From positions 83,267,954 to 83,331,953 of the forward strand of contig CM077665.1 in NCBI GenBank assembly GCA_039707655.1: DNA of 64,000 nucleotides, in the 5' to 3' direction. Below are positions 35,520-46,990 of the stretch, piece after piece. Under the pieces are notes generated by a model. The model was not told the DNA's origin and searched no databases. It saw nothing but the letters and a program-made list of their open reading frames with translations. The DNA is from Elymus sibiricus (taxonomy: Eukaryota; Streptophyta; Magnoliopsida; Poales; Poaceae). Made by a program: the position numbers and the translations under genes. The stretch's first letter is position 1. Each line of letters opens with the position of its first letter.

Positions 35520-36130
35520 GTTTTTGCTCTAACGATCTCAAATTTTTAGCACACCCTACAGAGGTCGAACGAAGACACCATGCCAAGTTTCATCATTTTC
35601 TGAGCTTATTTGCATGCGCTTTTCAACCGAAGAGCGTTCTCCTCTTTTTGATGGCCGGAAAATCAGATAATGCCTAGAGAAATAGCAAACCTACTCAAGA
35701 ATACCAAATTTTAGCATGGTGTTTTGTATGGTGTTTATTAACTATGGAAAAAAAATTCAAGTCCAAATGATTTCGAAAAATGTAGTCGTGTGTAAGGCGG
35801 TTGTTTCCGTTACAAACCCTAATACTTCGGGACAGAGTGTTAGGTTTCTACACAAGGTGCATCTAGTTTTAGCCATAACGGTCTCAAATTTTGACCACGT
35901 CCTACACCGGTCCAATGAAGACACCAAGCCAAATTTCACAAATGTATGAGCTCGTTTGCACGCGCTTTCCAACCGAAGAGACTTCTGCTCTTTTGAGTGG
36001 CCGAAAAATCAGTTAATGCGTGGAAAAATAGCAAATCTACTAATAAATACAAATTTGAGTATGGGTTTTGGATGGTGTGTATTAACTATGGAAAAAAATT
36101 CAAGTCCAAATGATTTGCGTAATCAAATAA
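35520..36130. repeat. CACTA C internal repeat module, related to the 338-bp CACTA A/B units
   Basis: Two diverged copies share GTGTAAGGCGGTTG...TTACAAACCCTAATACTTCGG...GTTTCTACACAAGGTGCATCTAG...TCTCAAATTTT, then CACACC/CACGTCC and TTTCCAACCGAAGAG. A third part lies left of B at 16950-17061, so B inserted within this array. Wording and order match the 338-bp units in A and B. The duplicate lies at 41674-42284. Confidence 0.65.
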
Positions 36131-36387
36131 TGACGTACATGAGAGTCTGATGGAGTATTGTCTCTGTAGTAGCGGGCGATGGGCTGCACCCACCACTGCT
36201 TTGCCCCCAAGTTTGGGTGGCGGGCACTATGACACGCCAGTCACTACTACACCCACGCGGACGGTTTCAATTTTCACCAAAAAACTGTTTCGCACCAAAG
36301 CACCCAGTTCACCGTGCACGCCCCCAAATCGTGGTCGCCTTCTTGGTCGTCAGGGTCCTCTTCGTCGCCGCATCCATCCATGCCGGA

Positions 36388-36533
36388 ATGGCCTCCTCCT
36401 TCAACATCGGAGGCCTCACCACGCCGCTGTCGAGCTGCTACGGGTTGGCTAGCCCTACTGCCATGACGTCCTCCTCCGCCAACATCGAAGGGCTTGCGCC
36501 GCCTTCAAACGCCGCACGCGTCATCTCTCCGCG
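36388..36533 (+). CDS. CACTA C: possible first coding exon
   Basis: An ATG-led alanine/serine-rich stretch (MASSFNIGGLTTPLSS...) ends at a good donor (GT at 36534). Further exons are uncertain: 37150-37240 shows a CPAKRHKKGQSKK-like basic patch. Product unknown. An identical exon apart from one substitution lies at 42542-42687. Confidence 0.35.
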
Positions 36534-36539
36534 GTAAGA

Positions 36540-37140
36540 CCACATATGTATGGTGTCTTACTGTTTTTTTGTTCTTAGGGTAAATTTGACTAGTTTAGAC
36601 TTAAAGATTTGTTCGATATTTTGCTTAGGTTAACTTTGAGTAGTGTGTCTTAGTGTTACTGGTGCTTAGCGTAAATACAAGTAGTTGGAAGTAAAGATCT
36701 CATCGATATTTGATCGATATATTTTTTGTCCATATCGATAATGTTTCTTAGAATTAAAGACTTTATCAAGATTTTCCATCCATATTTTTCCTAGGATCAA
36801 TTCTAGCATCGTCGGCTTATACTTGCAGGTATTGACATGAGTGCCAATGTTTTCGCGAAACATTGATAAATTTTTGTTTCGCCAAATTTTTGGCACTCAT
36901 TAGGTCCAATTTACAACAAAGGTTATGTCAAATTTTGTGTCCATATTTTACCTAGGATCGATTCTAGTATCGTTAGCTTATAGTTGCACGTATTGGACAT
37001 GAGTGTCAATGTTTTGGCGAAACGTCGATTAATTCCCTTTTGCCAAATTTCTGCCAATCATTAGGTCCAATTTTCAGCAAAGGCCATGTCGAATTTTTTT
37101 ATCGATGTTTTTTATTTTCATGTTTTAGTTTCATAATTGC
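36540..37140. other. CACTA C intron-like AT-rich sequence
   Basis: No coding signal. It holds two diverged copies of a roughly 190-bp unit with CCTAGGATC(A/G)ATTCTAG and TTAGGTCCAATTT phrases (about 36780-36930 and 36945-37090). It probably belongs to a long intron. The duplicate lies at 42694-43294. Confidence 0.45.
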
Positions 37141-37330
37141 CACAATAAATTTTAGCAAGTGCAACAAATGGAATATCGGAGAACCATTTTCTACATGTCC
37201 CGCTAAGCGTCATAAAAAGGGTCAATCTAAAAAGAAGTAATCAGACAACAAACCTACCACTGATAAGGCACGAAAAGAGGATGCGGTTCGTATTGCGCCC
37301 TAGAGCACTACTAAATGGCGCATCTCGCAT

Positions 37331-38190
37331 ATGGGTAAGCCTAGTCAACCGATGTTACCACTAGACAAGCTGAGCGCACTGACGACTGAAGCTAAACTTC
37401 TACACAATGACGTGGTAGCTAGTTACGAAAGGGTGAGATGTATTACGCCGGCAAGCTTACAGAGGGTATTGGATTTTTCATACCGTTCGTCGCTGATAAA
37501 ATATATCTGGGGTTTGAGAATGTGGTCAACGACAATATTTTCCACGTGGACGCGGTCCATCCATTCATAATGAGGCTTTGGTCGCCCTGGCATACTACAA
37601 TTCCTTACTCCAGAATAAAGAAGTTGCCTTCCTTGATCCGTATCGCATGCATTTTTCCAATGTGGATTCTGATAAAGGCCAGCGCGACAGCGACTTACCT
37701 CCACCAGAGCATTCTTAAGAGTCCTCGATAGAAAGACAACTTTCTCATGCCTTACTTTGAAATGTAAGTTGTTCATCCTTTATGCTTTCACATATACCTC
37801 ACTGATTCCGTTTCAATCTTATTCATGTTACACTGTTCAATTGTTTTACGCAATAATGAACTACCGTCATCACACTGATGCTGAAGGACGACCGAGCCTT
37901 TTTCTTTGATTCCAGGAGAAACCCTAACAATTCGTGGACCAATCTGAAGAAGGTCCTGGATGGTGCTCTTTTCATGTGTCCTTAGTCGAAAAATAAGAGA
38001 TTCTCACATAAGAGCTACAAATTTCACACCAACTTCTGTTGCCGGCAAAAATCCGAAAGACGGAAACCTGCACATGCCTGGCTACTATGTCATGGTCTTC
38101 ATGGATGACTATGTTTGCGTAGGACCTCATTTGAGAACACATTCAATGTTATTAAATTGGTCCAAAGAAATACACAGGAAGTTAGGCTAG
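37331..38190 (+). pseudogene. CACTA C: decayed Ulp1-like (C48) protease ORF, copy 1
   Basis: Fragments in changing frames resemble the Ulp1-like second ORF of many grass CACTA elements. They include a LSALTTEAKLLHNDV start, IGFFIPFVADKIYLGF, a frame with VAFLDPYRMHF near 37640, LRVLDRKTTFLMPYFEM before a donor near 37762, and a GYYVMVFMDDYV segment near 38080 where active members have a CGYYVCEF-like stretch. Frameshifts and stops separate these pieces, and the catalytic cysteine region is not preserved. The assignment is tentative. Confidence 0.4.
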
Positions 38191-38626
38191 CTCATTTTTG
38201 GACAAAGCATGACCGCCTTCAGAGGATGCTCACAAATATCACCAATTGAGCGACAACGAGGGATTAGGGGATTTCTATTGTGCGGAAGAGGGCAACAAAG
38301 AACAAGAATTGAGAATTAAACGTCAAATTTCCGACAAATAATTTTTACCCCGATTGTCGATAGATGTTATCACTAGACGATTGATATACATCTATTTTCT
38401 TAAAACTCGTCAAACTTTAAATAACGTCATGACACAATGCTTGTTGCCTTGCATTACACTATGAGATACATGTGATCTTTAGTTTATATGTATGTGTGCC
38501 ATATGTTCATATGAATTAACTTAGTGATCTTCAGTTTGTATGTACGTGTGTGAGATGTTCATAGGAATTACCTTGTGATCTTTTGTATATGTATATATTT
38601 TGAATTTTATTGTGTAGTAATAACAG

Positions 38627-38745
38627 ATGAGATCGCGAGAAGAATTGTGGGAGGGGGTCACTGCGACAGACATGAAGAAGCACTATCTATGGACGCGGGA
38701 CAAACATCGGACAAAGCAACTTAGGAAGGCAATATTAGCTTGGGT
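38627..38745 (+). pseudogene. CACTA C last exon, truncated by the duplication
   Basis: After an acceptor AG (38626), an open stretch MRSREELWEGVTATDMKKHY... runs to the duplication junction, where the frame enters CACTA B sequence. The complete version is at 44781. Confidence 0.6.
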
Positions 38746-39057
38746 TAGGATTTTTTGAATGGATTTTTTTAAAGATGGCCATGAATGTAATTAACTAAAT
38801 TTTTTCCAAGAGAGTTGTTGTCGACCCAATTCTCTATATTTTCTTGAAGTGGTCCTTTTATATGGAAATTTGAATTGTTCGATTGTGGCCACGTGGCCTA
38901 TGAATGTGCCCAAGTGGCCTTTTGTTATATTCAAATGATCCGAGTGGCCTAGTCAAAAATGAGTCTAACATGAGTTTAAGAAATTAAGCATTTCTAAAAT
39001 AGCAAAATATTAAACGATAAGAAAATGTTCTCATAGGAATTTCTCTCGACGTCGACG

Positions 39058-39503
39058 ATGCCTGGCCCGCATCCTCGTCGTCGTCGAGTCGGCGGCGACA
39101 TCCTGCTTGAGAGGCGCAATGTCCGAGACTGGGTCCGCCGGGCTGGCACTGGGAGGTGCTACCTTCCCGGGCTCGGAGCTTGGTGAGGAATTCTGGTCTC
39201 GTCGTCGACCCGGAGCTTATTTGGTGGCAGTCATGTGGGCCACTTTCGGTGCAGAGGGAGCGGGCCCCCACGGAGGTGGTATGTCGCCGTGTCAGGGAGG
39301 AGGACGGGCACGTCCGTCGCTACATGGCGGCGTTGGACGCCAGGTTCTCCAATACGTGGCAGGTTCTTCAGGGATCTCACCCGAGTTATGATCCGGTGAT
39401 GGTTCCTTATCTTTGGGTGTCCACCGCCAGCGACTCAGAGACCGCTAGTGAACCGAGTTCACCGTCCTCCACTTTGGATTCTAGGATATTCGATTTGTAT
39501 TAG
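39058..39503 (+). pseudogene. Duplicated small CACTA ORF with one-base deletion
   Basis: It is identical in layout to 32904-33350, but one base is lost near 39132 (GACTGGGTCC against GACTGGGCTCC). The start is thus out of frame with the conserved core, which stays open from 39156 to 39503. Confidence 0.85.
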
Positions 39504-39957
39504 TGATCTTATATGATAATATTCGAGATGTATTAGTTAATATTTGATGATGCATTAACTGGATTATTCGAGATGATGTATTAGTGATATTATATTCGAG
39601 TTCATTATAAATGTATTAGTGATATTATATTCGAGTTCATTATAAATGTATTAGTGATATTATATTGGTATAATGCATGTGTGACTTTCGGTCTGTCGTT
39701 GCTCCTTGTGTGACTTTCATGTGCATGTTTTTTTTATGGAGGAATCCCGACTGTTATCGTGGGGGGCGCTTCCTCCTCTTCTCTTCTTGCGACGATATAT
39801 ACCTCGGTGTAATGCGCAAGGAGAGGAGAGGAGGTGCGCCCATCACCGACGGTCGAACTATTAGTGTGAGAGAGTGTCCACCAACAAATTTTAGGCGCTC
39901 AATATGTCTTACATTAGCAATGGTCATGCCGTACTTTTTGAATCATGAACACAGGAA

Positions 39958-41149
39958 ATGTCGTCGTCTGATGATGACGATAGGTGCCAAACGTGCGAAC
40001 AGTGCGGCGAAGATAAGGGTCTTTGCGATCAGCCTGGGCTGCGAGACGGCAGGTTCTTCACCATGAAGCTTTACGAGGACTTCGATATTTCTACGGTACA
40101 CAACGATGACAAGTGTTTTTTCGTAATTAAGCATGACTTCTGTTTCTTTGCTTCAACGTGTAATTTCTGTTTTATACAATTCGACTAGTTCATCCCCTGT
40201 CATGCAAGACGGTATTTCTTGGAGAGGCTCGGTTTCGAAGAGCACGACGGTTTCGAGACGAGGAGAGCCAACCTGAGGACTAAACATGGTCACACATTTC
40301 TGGTCAAAGTAATGAATGCAGTTAATAACACAGAATTAGGGTGCTCAAATTGGGAAGCTCTTTGCAAGGCATATGGATTTCAGGAGGATATGGAAATAAC
40401 CTTCGATCTTCGTCCTGAAGATCATATTGAAGGTAACATCGACATTTGGGTGGATGTCGATATGCTTCCTGTTTTACCTCCATGTGAGTTTATCAACCAT
40501 GCATATTTGTCAAGTAATTTGCATTCTATATTTAAAAATAGTTGGTGTTCATCCATACTAAATTTGTTAATGTATAATTTACAGCTTATTTCGTTTCTTC
40601 GAGTGAAACACAGAACATAATTGACACGACACACTACACTTATGGATCACATCTAACTTGGGAGGAGAAGGATGATCTTATCAACTTTGTTATTGGTGTC
40701 CTAATTGGTAGGGAGATCTTCCCGTATAATTTGGGAACTGGCCCAAATTATACATTGTACAGGACACTATTGCATAGGTTGAGGGCGGATGACATTCGCC
40801 GAAATATCTTGGTAAGAGTTGCTAATTAAGTACACTACTATTGCGTAAATGGTATTGATTACATTGCTAACTAGGCTACTATTATGTTCTTCAACAGAAA
40901 CTGCCAAATGAAGTTGTGCCTCCGTTGATGCAAGCCGAAGGTAATATGACAATTAAAAGCCCTATGAGGCCCGAGTTCTCTTTTGCATACTCGACTGAGC
41001 GCAAACCACCAAGACGGCTCCAAATTGAAGCATGGGGACAAATAAAGAAGGATCGCAAGCCACAAGTTGGAGACCGTTGGATCTCTTTGCTTCATCATGG
41101 AGACATAGGTGTTCTGTTTTATGTCATTTTACCTAGGAGGGAGGACTAG
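39958..41149 (+). CDS. Duplicated CACTA B gene 3, intact (303 aa)
   Basis: Exons 39958-40095, 40189-40483, 40585-40811 and 40898-41149 match those of 33804-34995 shifted by 6154. All splice sites and the frame are retained. One coding difference seen is valine to isoleucine in exon 3 (CTAGTT to CTAATT near 40704). It has its own start but lies 3' of a duplicated partial leader, so the internal CACTA promoter (31617-31858) is not part of this copy. Confidence 0.65.
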
Positions 41150-42541
41150 GTCCTATGAGGGAGAAGTTTTTCTGGTTTATTTTAACTTGCATGATCGATT
41201 AGGATGATTACTATTATAATGTTTTTCTGTTTTATGAGATTTTAACTTGGTATGATTAAGATGATGATGAGTTGTTAGATGAGTAAGATGATGATGAGTT
41301 ATATGACATATATTTGATTAAGGTGGATGGATGCAAGTGATCATGTTGAATTAGAGGAAAATATGATGTTGCGATTGGCCCTTTCCAAAAATGAAAACCC
41401 GCGTGAAAATACAATATAAATATAAAATAAAATGAAAACAAAAAATGAAACACGGCCCTTTCCAAAAAAAAACCCCAGCGCCTTATTGTCCCGGTTCGTG
41501 TTACGAACTGGGACTAAAGGTCCTCCTGCCTCGGCGCCGCAGTGCGGCCACATGGAGCACCTTTGGTCCCGGTTCGTAAGCCAACCGGGACTAAAAGTGA
41601 TGGGCATTAGTCCCGATCGTGTTGTCCCGGTTGTAGAACCGGGACTAATGCCCTGTTTTCTACTAGTGATCAAGTTTTTGCTCTAACGATCTCAAATTTT
41701 TAGCACACCCTACAGAGGTCGAACGAAGACACCATGCCAAGTTTCATCATTTTCTGAGCTTATTTGCATGCGCTTTTCAACCGAAGAGCGTTCTCCTCTT
41801 TTTGATGGCCGGAAAATCAGATAATGCCTAGAGAAATAGCAAACCTACTCAAGAATACCAAATTTTAGCATGGTGTTTTGTATGGTGTTTATTAACTATG
41901 GAAAAAAAATTCAAGTCCAAATGATTTCGAAAAATGTAGTCGTGTGTAAGGCGGTTGTTTCCGTTACAAACCCTAATACTTCGGGACAGAGTGTTCGGTT
42001 TCTACACAAGGTGCATCTAGTTTTAGCCATAACGGTCTCAAATTTTGACCACGTCCTACACCGGTCCAATGAAGACACCAAGCCAAATTTCACAAATGTA
42101 TGAGCTCGTTTGCACGCGCTTTCCAACCGAAGAGACTTCTGCTCTTTTGAGTGGCCGAAAAATCAGTTAATGCGTGGAAAAATAGCAAATCTACTAATAA
42201 ATACAAATTTGAGAATGGGTTTTGGATGGTGTGTATTAACTATGGAAAAAAATTCAAGTCCAAATGATTTGCGTAATCAAATAATGACGTACATGAGAGT
42301 CTGATGGAGTATTGTCTCTGTAGTAGCGGGCGATGGGCTGCACCCACCACTGCTTTGCCCCCAAGTTTGGGTGGCGGGCACTATGACACGCCAGTCACTA
42401 CTACACCCACGCGGACGGTTTCAATTTTCACCAAAAAACTGTTTCGCACCAAAGCACCCAGTTCACCGTGCACGCCCCCAAATCGTGGTCGCCTTCTTGG
42501 TCGTCAGGGTCCTCTTCGTCGCCGCATCCATCCATGCCGGA

Positions 42542-42687
42542 ATGGCCTCCTCCTTCAACATCGGAGGCCTCACCACGCCGCTGTCGAGCTGCTACGGGTT
42601 GGCTAGCCCTACTGCCATGACGTCCTCCTCCGCCAACATCGAAGGGCTTGCGCCGCCTTCAAACGCCGCATGCGTCATCTCTCCGCG
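42542..42687 (+). CDS. CACTA C possible first coding exon, duplicate
   Basis: Second copy of 36388-36533 with one substitution near 42669 (arginine to cysteine codon) and the same donor site. Product unknown. Confidence 0.35.
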
Positions 42688-43484
42688 GTAAGACCACATA
42701 TGTATGGTGTCTTACTGTTTTTTTGTTCTTAGGGTAAATTTGACTAGTTTAGACTTAAAGATTTGTTCGATATTTTGCTTAGGTTAACTTTGAGTAGTGT
42801 GTCTTAGTGTTACTGGTGCTTAGCGTAAATACAAGTAGTTGGAAGTAAAGATCTCATCGATATTTGATCGATATTTTTTTTGTCCATATCGATAATGTTT
42901 CTTAGAATTAAAGACTTTATCAAGATTTTCCATCCATATTTTTCCTAGGATCAATTCTAGCATCGTCGGCTTATACTTGCAGGTATTGACATGAGTGCCA
43001 ATGTTTTCGCGAAACATTGATAAATTTTTGTTTCGCCAAATTTTTGGCACTCATTAGGTCCAATTTACAACAAAGGTTATGTCAAATTTTGTGTCCATAT
43101 TTTACCTAGGATCGATTCTAGTATCGTTAGCTTATAGTTGCACGTATTGGACATGAGTGTCAATGTTTTGGCGAAACGTCGATTAATTCCCTTTTGCCAA
43201 ATTTCTGCCAATCATTAGGTCCAATTTTCAGCAAAGGCCATGTCGAATTTTTTTATCGATGTTTTTTATTTTCATGTTTTAGTTTCATAATTGCCACAAT
43301 AAATTTTAGCAAGTGCAACAAATGGAATATCGGAGAACCATTTTCTACATGTCCCGCTAAGCGTCATAAAAAGGGTCAATCTAAAAAGAAGTAATCAGAC
43401 AACAAACCTACCACTGATAAGGCACGAAAAGAGGATGCGGTTCGTATTGCGCCCTAGAGCACTACTAAATGGCGCATCTCGCAT

Positions 43485-44344
43485 ATGGGTAAGCCTAGTC
43501 AACCGATGTTACCACTAGACAAGCTGAGCGCACTGACGACTGAAGCTAAACTTCTACACAATGACGTGGTAGCTAGTTACGAAAGGGTGAGATGTATTAC
43601 GCCGGCAAGCTTACAGAGGGTATTGGATTTTTCATACCGTTCGTCGCTGATAAAATATATCTGGGGTTTGAGAATGTGGTCAACGACAATATTTTCCACG
43701 TGGACGCGGTCCATCCATTCATAATGAGGCTTTGGTCGCCCTGGCATACTACAATTCCTTACTCCAGAATAAAGAAGTTGCCTTCCTTGATCCGTATCGC
43801 ATGCATTTTTCCAATGTGGATTCTGATAAAGGCCAGCGCGACAGTGACTTACCTCCACCAGAGCATTCTTAAGAGTCCTCGATAGAAAGACAACTTTCTC
43901 ATGCCTTACTTTGAAATGTAAGTTGTTCATCCTTTATGCTTTCACATATACCTCACTGATTCCGTTTCAATCTTATTCATGTTACACTGTTCAATTGTTT
44001 TACGCAATAATGAACTACCGTCATCACACTGATGCTGAAGGACGACCGAGCCTTTTTCTTTGATTCCAGGAGAAACCCTAACAATTCGTGGACCAATCTG
44101 AAGAAGGTCCTGGATGGTGCTCTTTTCATGTGTCCTTAGTCGAAAAATAAGAGATTCTCACATAAGAGCTACAAATTTCACACCAACTTCTGTTGCCGGC
44201 AAAAATCCGAAAGACGGAAACCTGCACATGCCTGGCTACTATGTCATGGTCTTCATGGATGACTATGTTTGCGTAGGACCTCATTTGAGAACACATTCAA
44301 TGTTGTTAAATTGGTCCAAAGAAATACACAGGAAGTTAGGCTAG
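43485..44344 (+). pseudogene. CACTA C: decayed Ulp1-like ORF, copy 2
   Basis: Second copy of 37331-38190 with the same frameshifts and a few substitutions (for example alanine to valine near 43844), so the decay preceded the duplication. Confidence 0.4.
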
Positions 44345-44780
44345 CTCATTTTTGGACAAAGCATGACCGCCTTCAGAGGATGCTCACAAATATCACCAAT
44401 TGAGCGACAGCGAGGGATTAGGGGATTTCTACTGTGCGGAAGAGGGCAACAAAGAACAAGAATTGAGAATTAAACGTCAAATTTCCGACAAATAATTTTT
44501 ACCCCGATTGTCGATAGATGTTATCACTAGACGATTGATATACATCTATTTTCTTAAAACTCGTCAAACTTTAAATAACGTCATGACACAATGCTTGTTG
44601 CCTTGCATTACACTATGAGATACATGTGATCTTTAGTTTATATGTATGTGTGCCATATGTTCATATGAATTAACTTTGTGATCTTCAGTTTGTATGTACG
44701 TGTGTGAGATGTTCATAGGAATTACCTTGTGATCTTTTGTATATGTATATATTTTGAATTTTATTGTGTAGTAATAACAG

Positions 44781-45022
44781 ATGAGATCGCGAGAAGAATT
44801 GTGGGAGGGGGTCACTGCGATAGACATGAAGAAGCACTATCTATGGACGCGGGACAAACATCGGACAAAGCAACTTAGGAAGGCAATATTAGCTTGGGTT
44901 AGAAGTGTGGTCTTCCAGCGATGCAGAAGATAGAAGAGAGGCAGTTCAATGACCTCGCGGTGTGTATCTTGACAGAGGAGACCCCGAACGAGAGGATGAG
45001 GATCTGGCTGGGTCTGAGTTGA
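44781..45022 (+). pseudogene. CACTA C last exon, frameshifted
   Basis: It starts after acceptor AG at 44780 with MRSREELWEGVTAIDMKKHY...LRKAILAWVRSVV. Near 44915 the frame shifts: the stretch LPAMQKIEERQFNDLAVC and TEETPNERMRIWLGLS continues in another frame to TGA at 45020-45022. The real stop is otherwise TAG at 44931-44933. The composition fits the conserved C-terminal exon of grass CACTA second ORFs. No catalytic residues are recognised. Confidence 0.5.
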
Positions 45023-45720
45023 ACCGCCATACGCACGCCAGGTGAGGTATTTAAATGGGCTCTTCGAGCGGACGAATCAATGATTCGAGAGCAAGCAGCC
45101 CGCTGGTCCTATTCGTTCCATGTATTCACGATTCATATAGTATGTGCGTGTTCTAATAACACACTATCTGTTGAACATCACCTGCCACTCATTTGACCCC
45201 TAAACAACTCGTAAAACTATTAAATATGCGATGAGCGACATATGCTTCTTACTGTAATGCACTTGTTATGTATATTTCTATTAGTACTATTTTAATTAAT
45301 CTGACATCATTGTAAGGTGGTGTTTGTGTGCATGTGGATCAATGTTGAAACAACAGTTTATATATCTCATGCAATATGATAATCCAATACATGTGCAATT
45401 TGTTGCAATAACAACAATTCGGCATGGAATAGAACCAGTGGCTGGCACGAATAAGGCTATCCAGTACTGTCACATATGGTTGTGGAGGTCGGAATACAAA
45501 CGCCCGCCATTGCTACATCCAAATGTTGTAATGGGCCCTGACTAGTGCCCACCACTATTGGTGCACTTTCAGTGGCGGGCACCCACCCGTCACTCGTGCC
45601 GTGTTAGCAGTGGCGGGAGGTTAATGGCGCGTCCGTGGAAGCCCCGCCTGTTAAGTTGGGCTTTTGACGCCTGTCACTGCTAGGCATTACCTATCACTGC
45701 TAGGCATTACTACAGTAGTG
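45023..45720. other. CACTA C right arm
   Basis: Non-coding AT-rich sequence ends in several TGGCGGG/CCCGCC subterminal motifs (45540-45670), two direct TCACTGCTAGGCATTAC units (45674-45710) and the terminal CACTA repeat. Confidence 0.6.
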
Positions 45721-46611
45721 ACAATGATGTCGTTTTGCCTTGTTATAATTTGTTGAAAGCATTACTTAAAGGTTAGTCAGGCTTGATGTTCATATTAAAA
45801 ACTAATAATAATCTGATCAAACTATTAAAATATAGTAAAATAAGAAAAAGATGAACGATTAAATTACTAATATTGAAACATTCAACGGACCGATTAATTT
45901 CTTATAATATATTATATATCCTATTTTTATTTGCTAAATAAACCTGAAAGAAAATGGAAACTTTTCAGGACCTAACATGATCTTAGCATATCTTAGACCA
46001 ATAATTCAATTGTGTTGAAACTTTTTAAGAATTTGTAAGAAAGAGCTCGGCATGACCATTACAGCAGGCCAAATGAGGATTTGAACCGAGGCGGACGTTC
46101 CATTCCGCGATGGTGGTGTTTATGTGTTGTGACCTTCCTTGATGTGTTGCTTTTGGAGAATTTCTCGCAGTCCTTGTGTTGGCGACAATTCCTGCCACCT
46201 CAACCCCCAACTCTACCATCCTTTGACGCGGCTTGAGCCCAACTTCCCAACGCAAGAAGAAACCGTCTGCAAAATAACTGCACGTAGCACGATTCCTCCG
46301 CGTCATCGCCGTATTTGGAGGTCACTGACACGTTTAGAGGTCTCTGCCGACCACCATCGCTTTCTTTCACCGCCGCACAATGACCCCAGCCTACTACCCG
46401 GCCATGAGCAGCAGCCCCCTCACCTCATCCTGGGGCACGGGCGAGCATGCGCGACATAATCGTCGCCAAGCACTCTTGCCGCCGCATCTAAGAACTCTGG
46501 ATAGCGTCAGAATGAGGTGATACAGAGCTCTAGTTAACCTGGTGGGTCCCTCAGGTCGACGTGATAATGGTCCAAGCGACAAGTCAGCGGGTGAACGCTG
46601 CCCGTGTGTGC
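45721..46611. other. Unrecognised intergenic sequence
   Basis: 45721-46020 is AT-rich and empty. 46025-46610 has several overlapping short frames on both strands without homology I recognise. I call no gene. Confidence 0.4.
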
Positions 46612-46614
46612 TTA

Positions 46615-46857
46615 GGGCATGTCCAATGCCAAGACTCTTAACTAGGCGCTTAACTACTGCCACCTAACTAAGCGCCTATACAGGAGCCTAGCTTGCAATG
46701 CGTAAGTGCCCAACCAGGCGCTTATTCCATCACACAAATCGTCTAAGCGTCCGGCTCCAGGTGTGGCATCGGGCGCCCAGGAATTTGGTCGGTGCCGTCA
46801 AAATAGCTGGGATTTTAATCCCTAGCGCCTATGTAAGCGCCCCCGTTGTAGATGCCC
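46615..46857. mobile_element. Tourist-like (PIF/Harbinger) MITE, 243 bp
   Basis: The ends GGGCATGTCCAATG and CAACGGGGGCG..GATGCCC are inverted (GGGCAT.T.CAA consensus). TTA flanks directly at 46612-46614 and 46858-46860, the target duplication of this superfamily. Non-coding interior with GGCGCTTA repeats. Confidence 0.8.
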
Positions 46858-46990
46858 TTAGGACATGGGATGAACAACTTACAATGTTTTGGGACACATA
46901 ATTGCTGTTTAATTTTTAAATATATAGGACTAACTTGATCCATTTCCAATAGTTTTAGGACCTACGATTGTATTTTACTCTTTTATAATT

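Larger units (their letters stand above)
32592..38745. repeat. Direct tandem duplication, copy 1 (6154 bp)
   Basis: The unit runs from inside the gene 2/3 leader intron of CACTA B, through B's right end (35514), into CACTA C. Copy 2 follows directly at 38746-44899. TAG is shared at both original breakpoints (32592-32594 and 44900-44902), so the junction has 3-base microhomology. About twenty differences separate the copies by eye. Confidence 0.95.
38746..41668 (+). mobile_element. Duplicated right part of CACTA B
   Basis: This part of duplication copy 2 carries gene 2 (frameshifted), gene 3 (intact), the right subterminal repeats and the terminal repeat. ATC follows at 41669-41671. It lacks the left end and cannot transpose on its own, though its end could pair with B's left end. 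Confidence 0.95.
38746..44899. repeat. Direct tandem duplication, copy 2 (6154 bp)
   Basis: It starts with the same TAGGATTTTTTGAATGG as 32592 and ends GCTTGGGT at 44899, before AAG-type unique sequence. Scattered substitutions (for example near 39067, 39132, 39230, 40704, 41227, 42195, 43844 and 44825) show it is a real second copy. Confidence 0.95.
16507..45720 (+). mobile_element. CACTA transposon C, older host of B
   Basis: The left end CACTACTGGGAAAAG at 16507 and the right end ...TACAGTAGTG at 45720 are CACTA-type ends. TGGCGGG/CCCGCCA subterminal repeats lie inside both (16540-16860 and 45540-45700). The flanking triplets differ (GTA, ACA), so no target duplication is visible. B interrupts it at 17061/35515. 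Remaining C sequence is 16507-17061 plus 35518-45720, including duplicated pieces. It holds fragments of a Ulp1-like ORF and no recognisable transposase, so it is a deleted or non-autonomous element. Confidence 0.65.

Noticed and set aside
32592..44899. Assembly artefact as explanation for the 6154-bp duplication
   Set aside because: About twenty scattered differences, including indels, separate the copies. A duplicated contig would normally be identical. Long-read support is still desirable.
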